NCBI RefSeq assembly: GCF_003938605.1
Contig: NZ_RHWX01000019.1
Coordinates: 1-55,716 of the forward strand
DNA: 55,716 nt
Source: Brevundimonas sp. 357
Lineage (GTDB): Bacteria > Pseudomonadota > Alphaproteobacteria > Caulobacterales > Caulobacteraceae
Direction of reading: 5' to 3'
Shown here: one piece after another, positions 13,810 through 22,308 of the stretch
Numbering within the stretch: the first letter of the stretch is position 1
How the letters are laid out: every line of letters begins with the position of its first letter
Program-made: the position numbers and the translations under genes
Notes under the pieces: model-generated
Database searches by the model: none
What the model was told of the DNA's origin: nothing
What the model saw: the letters and a program-made list of their open reading frames with translations, nothing else

Positions 13810-16653
13810 ATGTCCGGGGCCACCGCCAAGAAGCGCGTTCTGCAGACGACCGTGGCGGCCGCCGCGGCGGGCGTCGTCGTCTTCGCGCCCCTGGCGCCGG
13901 CGCCGTCGCTGGCCCAGGGACAGTCTCAGGCGGGCGCGCCGGTCGAGATCCGTATAGGCGCCAACGCCGGCTTCACCAAGATCGAGTTCGCCGGGGTCGT
14001 GGGATCGCGCGCGCGGGTGCGCCAGGACGGCCGCACCGTCGTCGTCCGCATCGGCACGACCGCCGCCCCCGACGTCAGCCGCCTGCGCGTCGATCCGCCC
14101 AAGGGGCTGGAGAAGATCGAGACCCGCGCCGCCCAGGGGGCGACCGAACTGATCCTGACCCTGGCCGAAGGCGCGGGCGCGACCAGCGGGACCGCCGACG
14201 GCGCCGTCTGGCTGAACCTGTATGCGCCGGGCGCGCGGGCGGACGGCTCGCGACCCTCGCCCGTGCCGATCGGCGGGGCGGTGCCGGTGGCGGCCGAGGT
14301 CAAGGGCCAGCAGACGGTGATGCGCTTCGCCTGGAACGGTCCGGTCGGCGCCGCCGTCTTCCGACGCGGCGAGGCGGTCTGGGCCGTCTTCGACCACGCC
14401 GCCCGCATGGAGATGAAGGGCGAGGGGCTGAACGGCGCCCGCTGGGCCGCCGGACCCGACTTCACCGCCGTGCGCATTCCGGTCGAGCCGGGCCAGGCCG
14501 TGGCCGCCCGCGCCGAAGGCTCGACCTGGGTCGTGACCATCGGCGGAACCGCGCCCTCGCCCAGCGGGGTGGACATCGCACGCGACGACGCGGTCAAGGC
14601 GTCGCTGACCGCCCGCATGGCCGGGGCGACCCGCACCGTCTGGCTGACCGATCCGATGATCGGCGACCGCTTCGCCGCCGTCACCGCCCTGGCCCCCGGC
14701 AAGGGGCTGAAGACCGGGCGCCGCACGGTGGATGCGGGCTTCCTGCCCACCGCCCACGGCCTGGCGATCGAGACGCCGACCGACGATCTGAGCGTCACGG
14801 CCGACGGCGACCTGGTGACCGTCACGCGCCCGCGCGGCCTGACCCTGTCCTCGCCCACGGCAGGGCTGGAGGCGGCCGAAGAGGGCGCCGACGCCCCGCG
14901 CGCCGCGTCGCGCCCCGCCCTGATCCTGGCCGACTGGTCCGCCGATGCGGGCGAGGGCGGCTTCACCGCCCGCCATCGCGCCCTTCAGGACGCGGCCGAG
15001 CGTGAGAGCGGCCGCGCCGCCGAAGATCCGCGCGCGCCGATCGAGGCGCGGCTGGCCTACGCCCGCTTCCTGGTCGGGCACGGTCTGGGGTTCGAGGCGG
15101 TCGGGGTGTTGAACGCCCTGATCAAGCAGACGCCCGCCATGCAGGGCGTGGCCGAGGTGCGCGGCCTGCGCGGCGCCGCCCGCGCCTCCATCGGCCGTTT
15201 CGCCGAGGCGGAGGCCGACTTCTCGTCCGGCGCGCTGGCGGGCGATCCCTCCACCAAGGTGTGGCAGGGCTATGTGGCCGCCCAGCAGGGCGACTGGGCC
15301 AACGCCCGGCGGTTGTTTGCGGCCGGCGCGGGCGTGGTCGACGGCTTCGCCCCCGAATGGCGGGCCCGCTTCGGCGCCGCCCACGCCATGGCGGCGGTCG
15401 AGACCGGCGACGCCGACGCCGCGCGCGAACTGCTGGCCTATGTCTTCAGCCAGCCGAACGTCTCGGCACCAGATCAGCTGACCGCCCGACTGGTGCAGGC
15501 CCGGCTGTTCGAACTGGATCAGAACCCCGACCGCGCCCTGGCGATCTACAAGGCGGTGGCGCGTGCGCCGCTGGACGGCATCGCCACGCCCGCGCGTCTG
15601 GGCGTCATCAAGCTGGAGATGGCCAAGGGGACGCTGAAGGCCGACGCAGCCGCCGCCCAGCTGGAGGCGCTGAAATGGCGCTGGCGCGGGGATGCGACCG
15701 AGCTGGCCGTGATCCGCACCCTGGGCGAACTCTATCTGTCGCAGGGCCGCTATCGCGAGGCGCTGACCACGCTGAAGACGGCGGGGCCGAAGATCGTCAC
15801 TCTGCCGGGCGGCGACCGGCTTCAGGCTGATCTCGACAACGCCTTCCGATCCTTGTTCCTCGAAGGCGCGGCGGACGGTCTGCAGCCGGTGCAGGCCCTG
15901 GCCCTGTTCTTCGATTTCCGCGAGCTGACGCCCGTCGGCGCCGACGGCGACGAGATGGTGCGGCGGCTGGCGCGGCGCCTGATCGACGTGGACCTGCTGG
16001 ATCAGGCGGCGGAACTGCTGAAATACCAGGCCGAGAACCGGCTGGACGGGGTAGCCAAGGCGCAGGTGTCGACCAATCTGGCCGCCGTCTATCTGATGAA
16101 CCGCCAGCCGGAAGAGGCGCTGAAGGCCCTGTGGTCGTCGCGCACGACCCTGCTGCCCACGGCGATGAACCTGGAGCGCCGCGCGCTGGAGGCCCGCGCC
16201 CTGATGGAGCTGGGGCGCTACGACCACGCGCTGGAGGTTCTGGGCAAGGACGCCTCGCCCGCCGCGCGCGACGTGCGCGCCGACATCCTGTGGAAGCAGC
16301 AGCAGTGGGGGGCGGCCGCCGCCCTCTATGAACAGCGCCTCGGCGATCGCTGGAAGGAGACGGCCGTGCCGCTCAGCGAGGTCGAGGAGACGCGCCTGAT
16401 CCGTGCAGGCGCGGGCTATTCCCTGGCGCGCGACGCCGGCGCCCTGAGCCGCCTGTCGAAGAACTACGCCCGTTTCGCCGAAGGGGCGCGCTCGCCCGGC
16501 GCGATCCGGGTGGCGCTGGCGGGGCTGGACGGCGCCGACGGTTCGGGCCGCCCGCAGGACTTCGCCGCCCTCAGCGCCGGGGCCGACGCCTATGCCGGCT
16601 GGATCGCTCAGACCAAGGCTGAGTTCCGGGCCAAGAGCGGCGCCGCCCAATAA
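13810..16653 (+). CDS. Large periplasmic TPR-repeat protein
   Basis: A 947-residue protein with a signal sequence (to about 37, ending SLAQG). The N-terminal third (about 40-370) is rich in beta strands with repeated motifs around VEIRIG and VVRIG and resembles AMIN-like or other envelope-binding domains. From about 400 to the end it is alpha-helical with many TPR-like repeats (for example LAYARFLVGHGLGFEAVGVL and PEEALKALWSSRTTLL). It may scaffold envelope or flagellar assembly; the flagellar genes begin 500 bp downstream but on other transcription units. No enzyme motif. The TTAA array sits just upstream, hinting at cell-cycle control. Confidence 0.75.
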   Translation: MSGATAKKRVLQTTVAAAAAGVVVFAPLAPAPSLAQGQSQAGAPVEIRIGANAGFTKIEFAGVVGSRARVRQDGRTVVVRIGTTAAPDVSRLRVDPPKGLEKIETRAAQGATELILTLAEGAGATSGTADGAVWLNLYAPGARADGSRPSPVPIGGAVPVAAEVKGQQTVMRFAWNGPVGAAVFRRGEAVWAVFDHAARMEMKGEGLNGARWAAGPDFTAVRIPVEPGQAVAARAEGSTWVVTIGGTAPSPSGVDIARDDAVKASLTARMAGATRTVWLTDPMIGDRFAAVTALAPGKGLKTGRRTVDAGFLPTAHGLAIETPTDDLSVTADGDLVTVTRPRGLTLSSPTAGLEAAEEGADAPRAASRPALILADWSADAGEGGFTARHRALQDAAERESGRAAEDPRAPIEARLAYARFLVGHGLGFEAVGVLNALIKQTPAMQGVAEVRGLRGAARASIGRFAEAEADFSSGALAGDPSTKVWQGYVAAQQGDWANARRLFAAGAGVVDGFAPEWRARFGAAHAMAAVETGDADAARELLAYVFSQPNVSAPDQLTARLVQARLFELDQNPDRALAIYKAVARAPLDGIATPARLGVIKLEMAKGTLKADAAAAQLEALKWRWRGDATELAVIRTLGELYLSQGRYREALTTLKTAGPKIVTLPGGDRLQADLDNAFRSLFLEGAADGLQPVQALALFFDFRELTPVGADGDEMVRRLARRLIDVDLLDQAAELLKYQAENRLDGVAKAQVSTNLAAVYLMNRQPEEALKALWSSRTTLLPTAMNLERRALEARALMELGRYDHALEVLGKDASPAARDVRADILWKQQQWGAAAALYEQRLGDRWKETAVPLSEVEETRLIRAGAGYSLARDAGALSRLSKNYARFAEGARSPGAIRVALAGLDGADGSGRPQDFAALSAGADAYAGWIAQTKAEFRAKSGAAQ

Positions 16654-16681
16654 AAAAACCCCCCTCCCGACGGGAGAGGGG
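16652..16681 (-). terminator. Terminator of the HU gene
   Basis: Read on the minus strand, a GC-rich stem (right arm 16672-16681, left arm 16659-16668, loop GTC, one mismatch) is followed by a run of seven T (complement of 16652-16658). This is a classic intrinsic terminator for the gene ending at 16730. It could also slow read-through from the TPR gene. Confidence 0.8.
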
Positions 16682-16729
16682 TCTTTATGCGTCTATCCCC
16701 GCAAGGAGGATCGAACGCGCCTGAAAGGC

Positions 16730-17008
16730 TTAGCCGTTGACGGCGTCCTTCAGCGGCTTCGACACGCGGAAGCGCACGGCCTTCGAGGCCGGGATCTTGA
16801 TCGTGGCGCCGGTGGCCGGGTTGCGGCCTTCGCGCTCGGCGCGCTCGGCGGTGTCGAACACGCCCAGGTTCGAGATGCGGACGTCGCCGCCCGACTTCAG
16901 CGACTTGTGGATGTTTTCGACAATGGCGGTCAGCACCTTGCCGGCGTCAGCTTGCGAAACGCCCGCGTCCTTAGCGACGGCGGCGATCAGTTCAGCTTGA
17001 GTGGTCAT
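16730..17008 (-). CDS. hup: HU-family DNA-binding protein
   Basis: A 92-residue nucleoid protein that bends DNA as a dimer. It starts MTTQAELIAAVAKDAGVSQA and contains the DNA-binding arm with the family signature (GRNPATGATIKIPASKAV) between residues about 58 and 75. Length is standard for HU. The ATG at 17008 was chosen; the frame is open to 17191 but the extra 61 residues are proline- and arginine-rich and unlike HU. The gene has its own terminator at 16652-16681. Whether it is HU-alpha or HU-beta cannot be judged. Confidence 0.92.
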   Translation of the reverse strand: MTTQAELIAAVAKDAGVSQADAGKVLTAIVENIHKSLKSGGDVRISNLGVFDTAERAEREGRNPATGATIKIPASKAVRFRVSKPLKDAVNG

Positions 17009-17130
17009 GAGGGTATTTTCCCAATGGTGGTCGCCCGGAAAGAAGCGCCGGACGAGGACCGGGGGATCAACGACGGTTTTGGGGAACTTGGCAAGCCCGC
17101 ATCGGCGCGCAGGCCTTGCAGGCTGGGGAT

Positions 17131-17946
17131 TTATCCGGTTCCGGAGGCTCTCTGGAAGCTCTCGACCAGGCTTCCGGCGACCAGTCGCCACCCGTCCACC
17201 AGCACGAAGAAGATCAGCTTGAAGGGCAGGCTGACCACCACCGGCGGCAGCATCATCATACCCATGGACATGAGCACGCTGGCGACCACTAGATCGATCA
17301 CAAGGAACGGAACAAAAAGAAGAAATCCGATGGTGAAGGCGGTCTTCAACTCACTGATCATGAAGGCCGGCGTGACCACCCGCAGGGGCAGATCCTGCAC
17401 GTCCGCCGGAGCCTCCACCCGCGACAGGCGAGTGAACAACGCCAGGTCGTCCGGCTTCACCTGGGCCAGCATGAAGGTTTTTACCGGTTCGGACGCCGCA
17501 TCGAAGGCCTGAGGCAGCTCCATCTGCTGATCCATCAGGGGGCGGATGCCCGAATCATAGGCGTCCTGCCACGTCGGACCCATGACGATGGCGCTCAGAA
17601 ACAGGGCCAGGGACACCAGGACGGCGTTCGGCGGCGACTGCTGCATCCCCAGCGCGGTGCGCAGCAGGGACAGCACCACGACGATTCGCACGAAGCTGGT
17701 GGTCATGATGACGATGGACGGCGCCAGCGACAGCACCGTCATCAGCCCGACCAACTGCACCACGCGCTGCGTCAGGCCGGCGCCGCTGCCGAGGTCGATG
17801 TTGATGGCCGATCCGCCCTGCACCGCCTCCTGCGCCAGGGCGCCCAGCGGCCAGATCAGGCACAGGGCGGTGGTGATCAGCGACAGCAGGGCCGCGCGCT
17901 TCAGCTCGTCGCGGGTCGGCATGCCGAACAGGGCGGGGCGTTTCAT
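17131..17946 (-). CDS. fliP: Flagellar export-gate protein FliP
   Basis: A 271-residue inner-membrane protein of the flagellar type III export gate, where FliP, FliQ and FliR form the secretion pore. A cleavable signal (about 1-39) is followed by NIDLGSGAGLTQRVVQL, four membrane helices, and the family motifs TSFVRIVVVLSLLR, QSPPNAVLVSLALFLS and LKTAFTIGFLLFVPFLVIDL. Length is normal. The ATG at 17946 overlaps the fliO stop (ATGA), showing coupling. It is on the opposite strand to flgB-flgC-fliE, with a shared divergent control region at 18222-18373. Confidence 0.95.
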   Translation of the reverse strand: MKRPALFGMPTRDELKRAALLSLITTALCLIWPLGALAQEAVQGGSAINIDLGSGAGLTQRVVQLVGLMTVLSLAPSIVIMTTSFVRIVVVLSLLRTALGMQQSPPNAVLVSLALFLSAIVMGPTWQDAYDSGIRPLMDQQMELPQAFDAASEPVKTFMLAQVKPDDLALFTRLSRVEAPADVQDLPLRVVTPAFMISELKTAFTIGFLLFVPFLVIDLVVASVLMSMGMMMLPPVVVSLPFKLIFFVLVDGWRLVAGSLVESFQRASGTG

Positions 17947-18221
17947 TTCACGCCTCCCGGCTGGCGGGGCTCGATCAGTTCGCGGCCTTCGCCCAGCAGG
18001 ATCAGCCGTTCTTCGTCGTCGACGCGGATCAGCACCAGGCGACGCGAGGGGTCCAGCACCAGGGTCTCGACCACCTTCATGCGCCGCGCCTGGCCCTGCG
18101 GTCCCTGGAAGCGGGCTAGGATTTCGGGCGCATAGCGCCGCGCCGCCCAGGCGGCCAGGCCGATGATGCCCAGGGTGATGGCCAGGCCGAAGATCGCCCG
18201 GAACAGATCGAGGAAGTTCAT
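17943..18221 (-). CDS. fliO: Flagellar export protein FliO
   Basis: A 92-residue protein with one N-terminal membrane helix (LFRAIFGLAITLGIIGLAAW) and a cytoplasmic part with the FliO core (VVETLVLDPSRRLVLIRVDD, then ERLILLGEG). FliO helps assemble the FliP ring of the export gate. The ATG at 18221 gives the expected short N-terminus; an upstream in-frame ATG at 18287 adds a basic stretch and overlaps the CtrA-like motif region, so it is unlikely. It is the first gene of a two-gene fliO-fliP operon, separated from flgB by a 152-bp divergent promoter region. Confidence 0.88.
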   Translation of the reverse strand: MNFLDLFRAIFGLAITLGIIGLAAWAARRYAPEILARFQGPQGQARRMKVVETLVLDPSRRLVLIRVDDEERLILLGEGRELIEPRQPGGVK

Positions 18222-18296
18222 GCGGATGCAGCCCCAGACGCATACGGCGGCGGCGCGCGGACGCGGCGCTTCGGGAGCATGTTTCAACGGACGTGG

Positions 18297-18352
18297 TTAA
18301 CGGCGCGTTTAGGGATACGGGATATTAACCATGCAGGCGGCAAATTCTGCCG
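18297..18352. promoter_or_regulatory. CtrA-like sites and class II flagellar promoter before flgB/fliO
   Basis: TTAA-N7-TTTA at 18297-18311 is one base from the CtrA consensus TTAA-N7-TTAA. TTAACCAT at 18325-18332 is followed after five bases by CGGCA-AATTC-TGCCG (18338-18352). The same combination stands before fliQ at 24089-24116. In Caulobacter, CtrA drives early (class II) flagellar operons from such elements. The region lies between fliO (minus) and flgB (plus) and could serve both. Confidence 0.7.
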
Positions 18353-18373
18353 ATCACCGTCCGAGGGATTCGC

Positions 18374-18778
18374 GTGTCCGTCACCGACCTGCCGCTGCTG
18401 AACCAGATCAAGGGCCGCCTGGGCTGGCTGGACGACCGCCAGCGGGTGATCGCCCAGAACGTCGCCAACTCCGACACCCCCGGCTATGTCGCCCGCGACC
18501 TGAAGACGCCGACCGATTTCGCCGAGGCGATGCGGACGGGCGGCGGCCTGCGCATGACGGCGACCAACGCCCGGCACATCTCGCCGCCCGGCCAGGCGGC
18601 GCGGTTCGAGGCGACCCGCGCCCCGGATTCCGAGACCACGCTGGACGGCAACTCGGTCGTGGTCGAGGAACAGATGCTCAAGATGGCCGAGAGCCGCATG
18701 GCCTATGACGCCGCCATCGGCTTCTACCAGAAGTCGATGCAGATGATCCGCCTGGCGGCCAAGAAGCCCGCAGCCTGA
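18374..18778 (+). CDS. flgB: Flagellar proximal rod protein FlgB
   Basis: A 134-residue rod subunit exported by the flagellar type III system. The N-terminal rod motif is present (RQRVIAQNVANSDTPGYVAR) and the C-terminal coiled segment reads EQMLKMAESRMAYDAAIGFY. Start is GTG 18374, preceded by a GAGGGA site. Length matches the family. It is the first gene of flgB-flgC-fliE, which are spaced by 13 bp each, and lies under the CtrA-like promoter. Confidence 0.95.
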   Translation: MSVTDLPLLNQIKGRLGWLDDRQRVIAQNVANSDTPGYVARDLKTPTDFAEAMRTGGGLRMTATNARHISPPGQAARFEATRAPDSETTLDGNSVVVEEQMLKMAESRMAYDAAIGFYQKSMQMIRLAAKKPAA

Positions 18779-18791
18779 GGGAGAGTGAGCC

Positions 18792-19226
18792 ATGCCTGAT
18801 CCGATCAACGGCCGTCCCGTCACCCCGCGCAACACCGCCATGGCCGTCGCCTCCAGCGCGCTGAAGGCGCAGCAGTCGCGGATGCGCATCATCGCCGAGA
18901 ACATCGCCAACGCGGAATCCACGGCCAACGTCGCGGGCGGCCAGCCCTATCGCCGCCAGACCCCGGTGTTCCAGGCCCGCAACGTCGACGGCGCCACCGG
19001 CGTGGTCCTGGCCGAGGTGCGGCCGGACCAGAGCGACTTCCGCATGGACTACGACCCCTCGCACCCGGCGGCCAACGCGGAAGGCTATGTCCAGCGGCCC
19101 AACGTCGACACCCTGGTCGAGGCGATGGACATGCGCGAGGCGCAGCGCGCCTATGAGGCCAACCTGAACGTCATCGAGACGGCGCGGAACATGGACTCCC
19201 GCACCCTCGACATCATCAAGAAGTAA
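18792..19226 (+). CDS. flgC: Flagellar proximal rod protein FlgC
   Basis: A 144-residue rod subunit. It shows the N-terminal rod signature (SALKAQQSRMRIIAENIANA) and the C-terminal FlgC pattern (VEAMDMREAQRAYEANLNVI, ending LDIIKK). It assembles with FlgB, FlgF and FliE into the proximal rod. GGGAGAG lies before the ATG. It follows flgB by 13 bp and is followed by fliE at 13 bp, so the three are one operon. Confidence 0.95.
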   Translation: MPDPINGRPVTPRNTAMAVASSALKAQQSRMRIIAENIANAESTANVAGGQPYRRQTPVFQARNVDGATGVVLAEVRPDQSDFRMDYDPSHPAANAEGYVQRPNVDTLVEAMDMREAQRAYEANLNVIETARNMDSRTLDIIKK

Positions 19227-19239
19227 GAGGGTCTAGGGC

Positions 19240-19563
19240 ATGAACCCCATCATGGCCGCCCGCGCCTACGCCGCCGTTCAGGGCGGGGGCGGCGTCAATG
19301 TCGCCACCTCGGCCAATGCGGCGGCCTCGACCGGCCCGAACGCGGCCGGGGGCTTCGCCGACCTGCTGCAGAACGTCATGACCCAGACGACGCAGCAGAC
19401 CCGCGCCGCCGAGACGCAGATGGCCCAGTCGGTGCAGGGGCAGGGCAATCTGATCGACGTCGTCACGGCGATTTCCTCGGCCGAGGCTTCGCTGGAGACG
19501 GTCATGGCCGTCCGCGATCAGGTGATTTCGGCCTATCAGGAAATCATGCGGATGCCGATCTGA
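19240..19563 (+). CDS. fliE: Flagellar hook-basal body protein FliE
   Basis: A 107-residue protein linking the MS ring to the rod. The variable Ala/Gly-rich N-terminus is followed by the conserved C-terminal half ([20 protein letters not shown], then [18 protein letters not shown]), which ends as in other FliE proteins. It is the last gene of the flgB-flgC-fliE operon. It is convergent with a metalloprotease gene that ends 20 bp away, and no strong terminator hairpin was seen in that gap. Confidence 0.93.
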   Translation: MNPIMAARAYAAVQGGGGVNVATSANAAASTGPNAAGGFADLLQNVMTQTTQQTRAAETQMAQSVQGQGNLIDVVTAISSAEASLETVMAVRDQVISAYQEIMRMPI

Positions 19564-19583
19564 GGGCTCACGATGATCGGCGG

Positions 19584-20555
19584 TTAGTCGGCGAAATAGC
19601 CTGAGGCGTCGACGAAGGCCTGGACGGCCGCCTGGTCCGAATAGTCCAGTTCGAGCATGGTCTTCAGCGCCGCCGCCTTGTCCGACGCGCGATCATGATA
19701 GCCGCGCGTGATCGCATAGCCGACGTAATAGCCGAGATCGCGTACGCCGAAGGGGTTGTCGGCGCTGTTGTAGAGCCAGCCGCTGAAGTCCTCGCCCGCC
19801 ATATCCTGGCGGAAGGCGGCCTTGATCGCCGCGTCATGCGCCGGGCCGTAGGTCACATAGGCCAGGTCGGGCATCCGGCCCGTCACCTGTTCGGCGACGA
19901 AGTCGGCGACGCCCTCATAGACGGCCTGGGCCAGCAGGTTGGGGCGCTCGCCTTCTTGCTGGGTGTGGACCACCTCGTGCACCGCCAGCAGGTCCAGGTT
20001 CTCCAGCGGCTTGCTGGCGAAGTAGGAGGCGAAGAAGCGCTGAAGCCCGGCCGGCATTTCAGAGGTGTCGACGCTTTCGTCGCCGGTGGCCATTTCGACG
20101 CCCAGCAGAACCTTATCGCCCTGCGTCGTCCCGGCGGAGCGCAAGGCGCCGACCTCGAAATAGATCCCGGCCGGGCGCAACTCGGGATAGAGGGCGCGGA
20201 ACCGTTCCAGATGCCCCTCAAGCCGCGTCAGGGCGCCGGCGGCCAGCGCCGTGCGGGGCCGCACCGAATCCCAATAGGTCGGATAGGCGCGGATCGCCTG
20301 AAGATAGGTGTCCGTCGTATAGCCCTTGGCCTCCATGAAGGCGGCCAGACCCGGCGTTCCGGCGTCGATGTAGAGTCTTTGGAACACGGCCTTCTGGGCT
20401 TCCGGCGACGTCTCCGCGCGAACGGCGTCATAGGCTGTCCAGAAGCGGGCGACGTCGCTGTCCTCCAACCGGATCGGGAAGGAGCTCGATTGAGCGGCGG
20501 CGCCGGTCGCCAGCAGGCTGAGGCCCAGGGTGATCGTCAAAGCCAGGCGGCGCAT
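19584..20555 (-). CDS. Exported zinc metalloprotease-like protein (DUF2268-like)
   Basis: A 323-residue exported protein with a signal peptide (to about 21, ending GAAAQ). It contains the zinc-binding HEVVH at residues 193-197 with a downstream region (EGVADFVAEQVTG) that supplies a third ligand in this type of protease. The general pattern resembles DUF2268, predicted Zn-dependent proteases. Start ATG 20555 has AGGA upstream; an ATG at 20573 also exists. Substrate unknown. It is a single gene between fliE and the VOC gene and is transcribed against fliE. Confidence 0.75.
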   Translation of the reverse strand: MRRLALTITLGLSLLATGAAAQSSSFPIRLEDSDVARFWTAYDAVRAETSPEAQKAVFQRLYIDAGTPGLAAFMEAKGYTTDTYLQAIRAYPTYWDSVRPRTALAAGALTRLEGHLERFRALYPELRPAGIYFEVGALRSAGTTQGDKVLLGVEMATGDESVDTSEMPAGLQRFFASYFASKPLENLDLLAVHEVVHTQQEGERPNLLAQAVYEGVADFVAEQVTGRMPDLAYVTYGPAHDAAIKAAFRQDMAGEDFSGWLYNSADNPFGVRDLGYYVGYAITRGYHDRASDKAAALKTMLELDYSDQAAVQAFVDASGYFAD

Positions 20556-20700
20556 GGGTTTTCCTGTTCTCAATGGATCGGAAAAGGAGAACCGCTACGC
20601 CTGCTGTGTCAAATGAAACGCCGGTAATCTCGGGGCGGAGTCACGCGACAGGGATCGTCCTCGCCTGCGGTTGGTTGTCTCCTGACAAGGGAGAACCATC

Positions 20701-21084
20701 ATGCTCAAGGACAAGAACTCCTCGGCCATCGTGGCGGTGAAGGATCTGGAGCGCGCCAGGGCCTTCTATTCCGACGTGCTGGGTCTGAATCTGGCGGACA
20801 CCGGCATGGACGGGGTGCTGGGCTATCGCACCGGGAACACCTGGCTGACGGTCTATCGCTCGGACTTCGCCGGGACGAACCAGGCCAACGCCGTGACCTG
20901 GGACGTGGGCGTCGAGGTGGACGACATCGTCGCCGACCTGAAGACCAAGGGCGTCGTCTTTGAACGCTATGACGGCATGGCGCATGACGACGACGTCCAT
21001 GTCGCCGGGCCGCTGCGTCTGGCCTGGTTCAAGGATCCGGACGGCAACATCCTGCATCTGGTCGGCGGGGCGGGCGGGGCCTAG
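20701..21084 (+). CDS. VOC-family (glyoxalase/bleomycin-resistance fold) protein
   Basis: A 127-residue VOC protein with paired beta-alpha-beta-beta-beta modules: IVAVKDLERARAFYSDVLGL in the first and a C-terminal DPDGNILHLVGG, which carries a typical metal-ligand region. Such proteins act as dioxygenases, isomerases or antibiotic-binding proteins; the substrate here cannot be predicted. AAGGGAG precedes the ATG. The stop codon shares CTAG with the convergent acyltransferase gene. Confidence 0.85.
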   Translation: MLKDKNSSAIVAVKDLERARAFYSDVLGLNLADTGMDGVLGYRTGNTWLTVYRSDFAGTNQANAVTWDVGVEVDDIVADLKTKGVVFERYDGMAHDDDVHVAGPLRLAWFKDPDGNILHLVGGAGGA

Positions 21085-22226
21085 CCCTCCAGCGAGACGA
21101 CCGGCTGGCTGACGGCGGCGCCCTTGCCGCGCGCCTGCAGCCAGGCGCGGATGCGGTTCTGGATCGGCTGGTCGATCAGATAGTGCAGGCCGAAGGCGAA
21201 GACGAAGGCCGCCAGCACGCCTAGAACCCACAAGCCCCAGCGCCAGGCCTCGCCCAGCGACAGCTTGTTGGCGAAGGCTTCGGCCAGGCCGAACCAGGCG
21301 ATGCGCACCACTTCGTTCGAGATGAACATGGAGAAGGAGACCATGGCCGCCGCCTCGACCAGCTTCGACGGCCGCTTGGTCGGCACGGCGCCCGCCGCCA
21401 GGATGATGATGGAGATGAAGACCAGCGACAGCAGGGCGTTCTTGTCGAAATACTGGGCGACGGCCAGGCCGACGGCGGCCAGCACCCCGGCCCAACCGGC
21501 GACGCGGGCGTTGATCCACACCCCTTGCGCGAACCAGGCCAGCCCCATGCCGAGGATGAACAGGGGCAGGGCGCGCCAGATGCCCAGGTTCAGCGGCATC
21601 TGATAGACGGGATATTTCAGGATCGCCCAGCTCAGCTCATTGGCGGCCAGATAGCCGACGACGACCAGGATCAGCGCCGTCCACGGCCCGATGCGGCTGA
21701 GGCCCCGCAGCACGAAGGGGAAGGCGACGTAGCAGCCCAGCAGGGCCGAGATCGACCAGGTCGGGGCGTTCCAGCCCAGGCCGCCGTGCACGCCGAACGA
21801 CTGTACCAGGGCCGCCTGGGCGGGAAGCTGATCCCAGGCGAACCACTCGGGATGGCTGGGCGGCATGCCCGCGGCGGTCGCCGCCAGCACCAGCGCCACC
21901 AGCAGGCCCAGCACGATCAGGTGCGCCGGATAAACCCTCAACGCCCGCTTCAGGAAGAAGTCGGTCTTGGACATGCGGCCCGAGCCGACCGCGCGGCCAT
22001 AGACCCGCATCAGCACGTATCCGCTGTCGATCAGGAAGAAGTTGGTCAGCAGGAAGCCGCCGCGCTCGAACACGGGATGCAGTCCCTCGGCCAGGGGGAC
22101 GGGCGCCGACATCTGGAAGTGATGCAGGATGATCAGGGCGGCCACGATGAAGCGCAGCGCGTCCAGCCAACCGCCGCGCATGATCGGCGGCGGTTCATTC
22201 CGGGACGAAAACACAGCCTGCAGCAT
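21081..22226 (-). CDS. Acyltransferase family 3 membrane protein (OafA-like)
   Basis: A 381-residue integral membrane protein of the acyltransferase 3 family, which O-acylates sugars of lipopolysaccharide, capsule or peptidoglycan. The N-terminal pattern LDALRFIVAALIILHHF carries the conserved histidine near residue 36, and about ten hydrophobic helices follow. The ATG at 22226 follows a G-rich site; GTG 22229 is one codon earlier. It is not next to sugar-transferase genes, so its acceptor is unknown. The stop overlaps that of the VOC gene. Confidence 0.88.
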   Translation of the reverse strand: MLQAVFSSRNEPPPIMRGGWLDALRFIVAALIILHHFQMSAPVPLAEGLHPVFERGGFLLTNFFLIDSGYVLMRVYGRAVGSGRMSKTDFFLKRALRVYPAHLIVLGLLVALVLAATAAGMPPSHPEWFAWDQLPAQAALVQSFGVHGGLGWNAPTWSISALLGCYVAFPFVLRGLSRIGPWTALILVVVGYLAANELSWAILKYPVYQMPLNLGIWRALPLFILGMGLAWFAQGVWINARVAGWAGVLAAVGLAVAQYFDKNALLSLVFISIIILAAGAVPTKRPSKLVEAAAMVSFSMFISNEVVRIAWFGLAEAFANKLSLGEAWRWGLWVLGVLAAFVFAFGLHYLIDQPIQNRIRAWLQARGKGAAVSQPVVSLEG

Positions 22227-22271
22227 CACGACCCCCTTGTTCGAATGCTGTTACGCAAGAACGGGGCCGTG

Positions 22272-22298
22272 CCCTCCTTCACAGTCAGAAAAGGAGGG
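22272..22298. terminator. Hairpin between folE and the acyltransferase gene
   Basis: CCCTCCTT (22272-22279) and AAGGAGGG (22291-22298) form an eight-pair stem with an 11-base loop. On the minus strand it lies after the folE stop and before the acyltransferase start, so it could end the folE transcript. The T-run on that side is weak. Confidence 0.45.
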
Positions 22299-22308
22299 AA
22301 AGGGGCTT

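Noticed and set aside
13759..16650. 963-codon frame antisense to the TPR gene
   Set aside because: Composition (Gly/Arg/His-rich) and lack of a ribosome site mark it as a third-position GC artefact.
17009..17191. N-terminal extension of HU
   Set aside because: Pro/Arg-rich residues unlike HU and beyond the normal length; ATG 17008 fits the family.
18338..18352. Possible sigma-54 promoter in CGGCA-N5-TGCCG
   Set aside because: The GG-to-GC spacing is eight, not ten, and the motif is shared with fliQ as a CtrA-type class II element.
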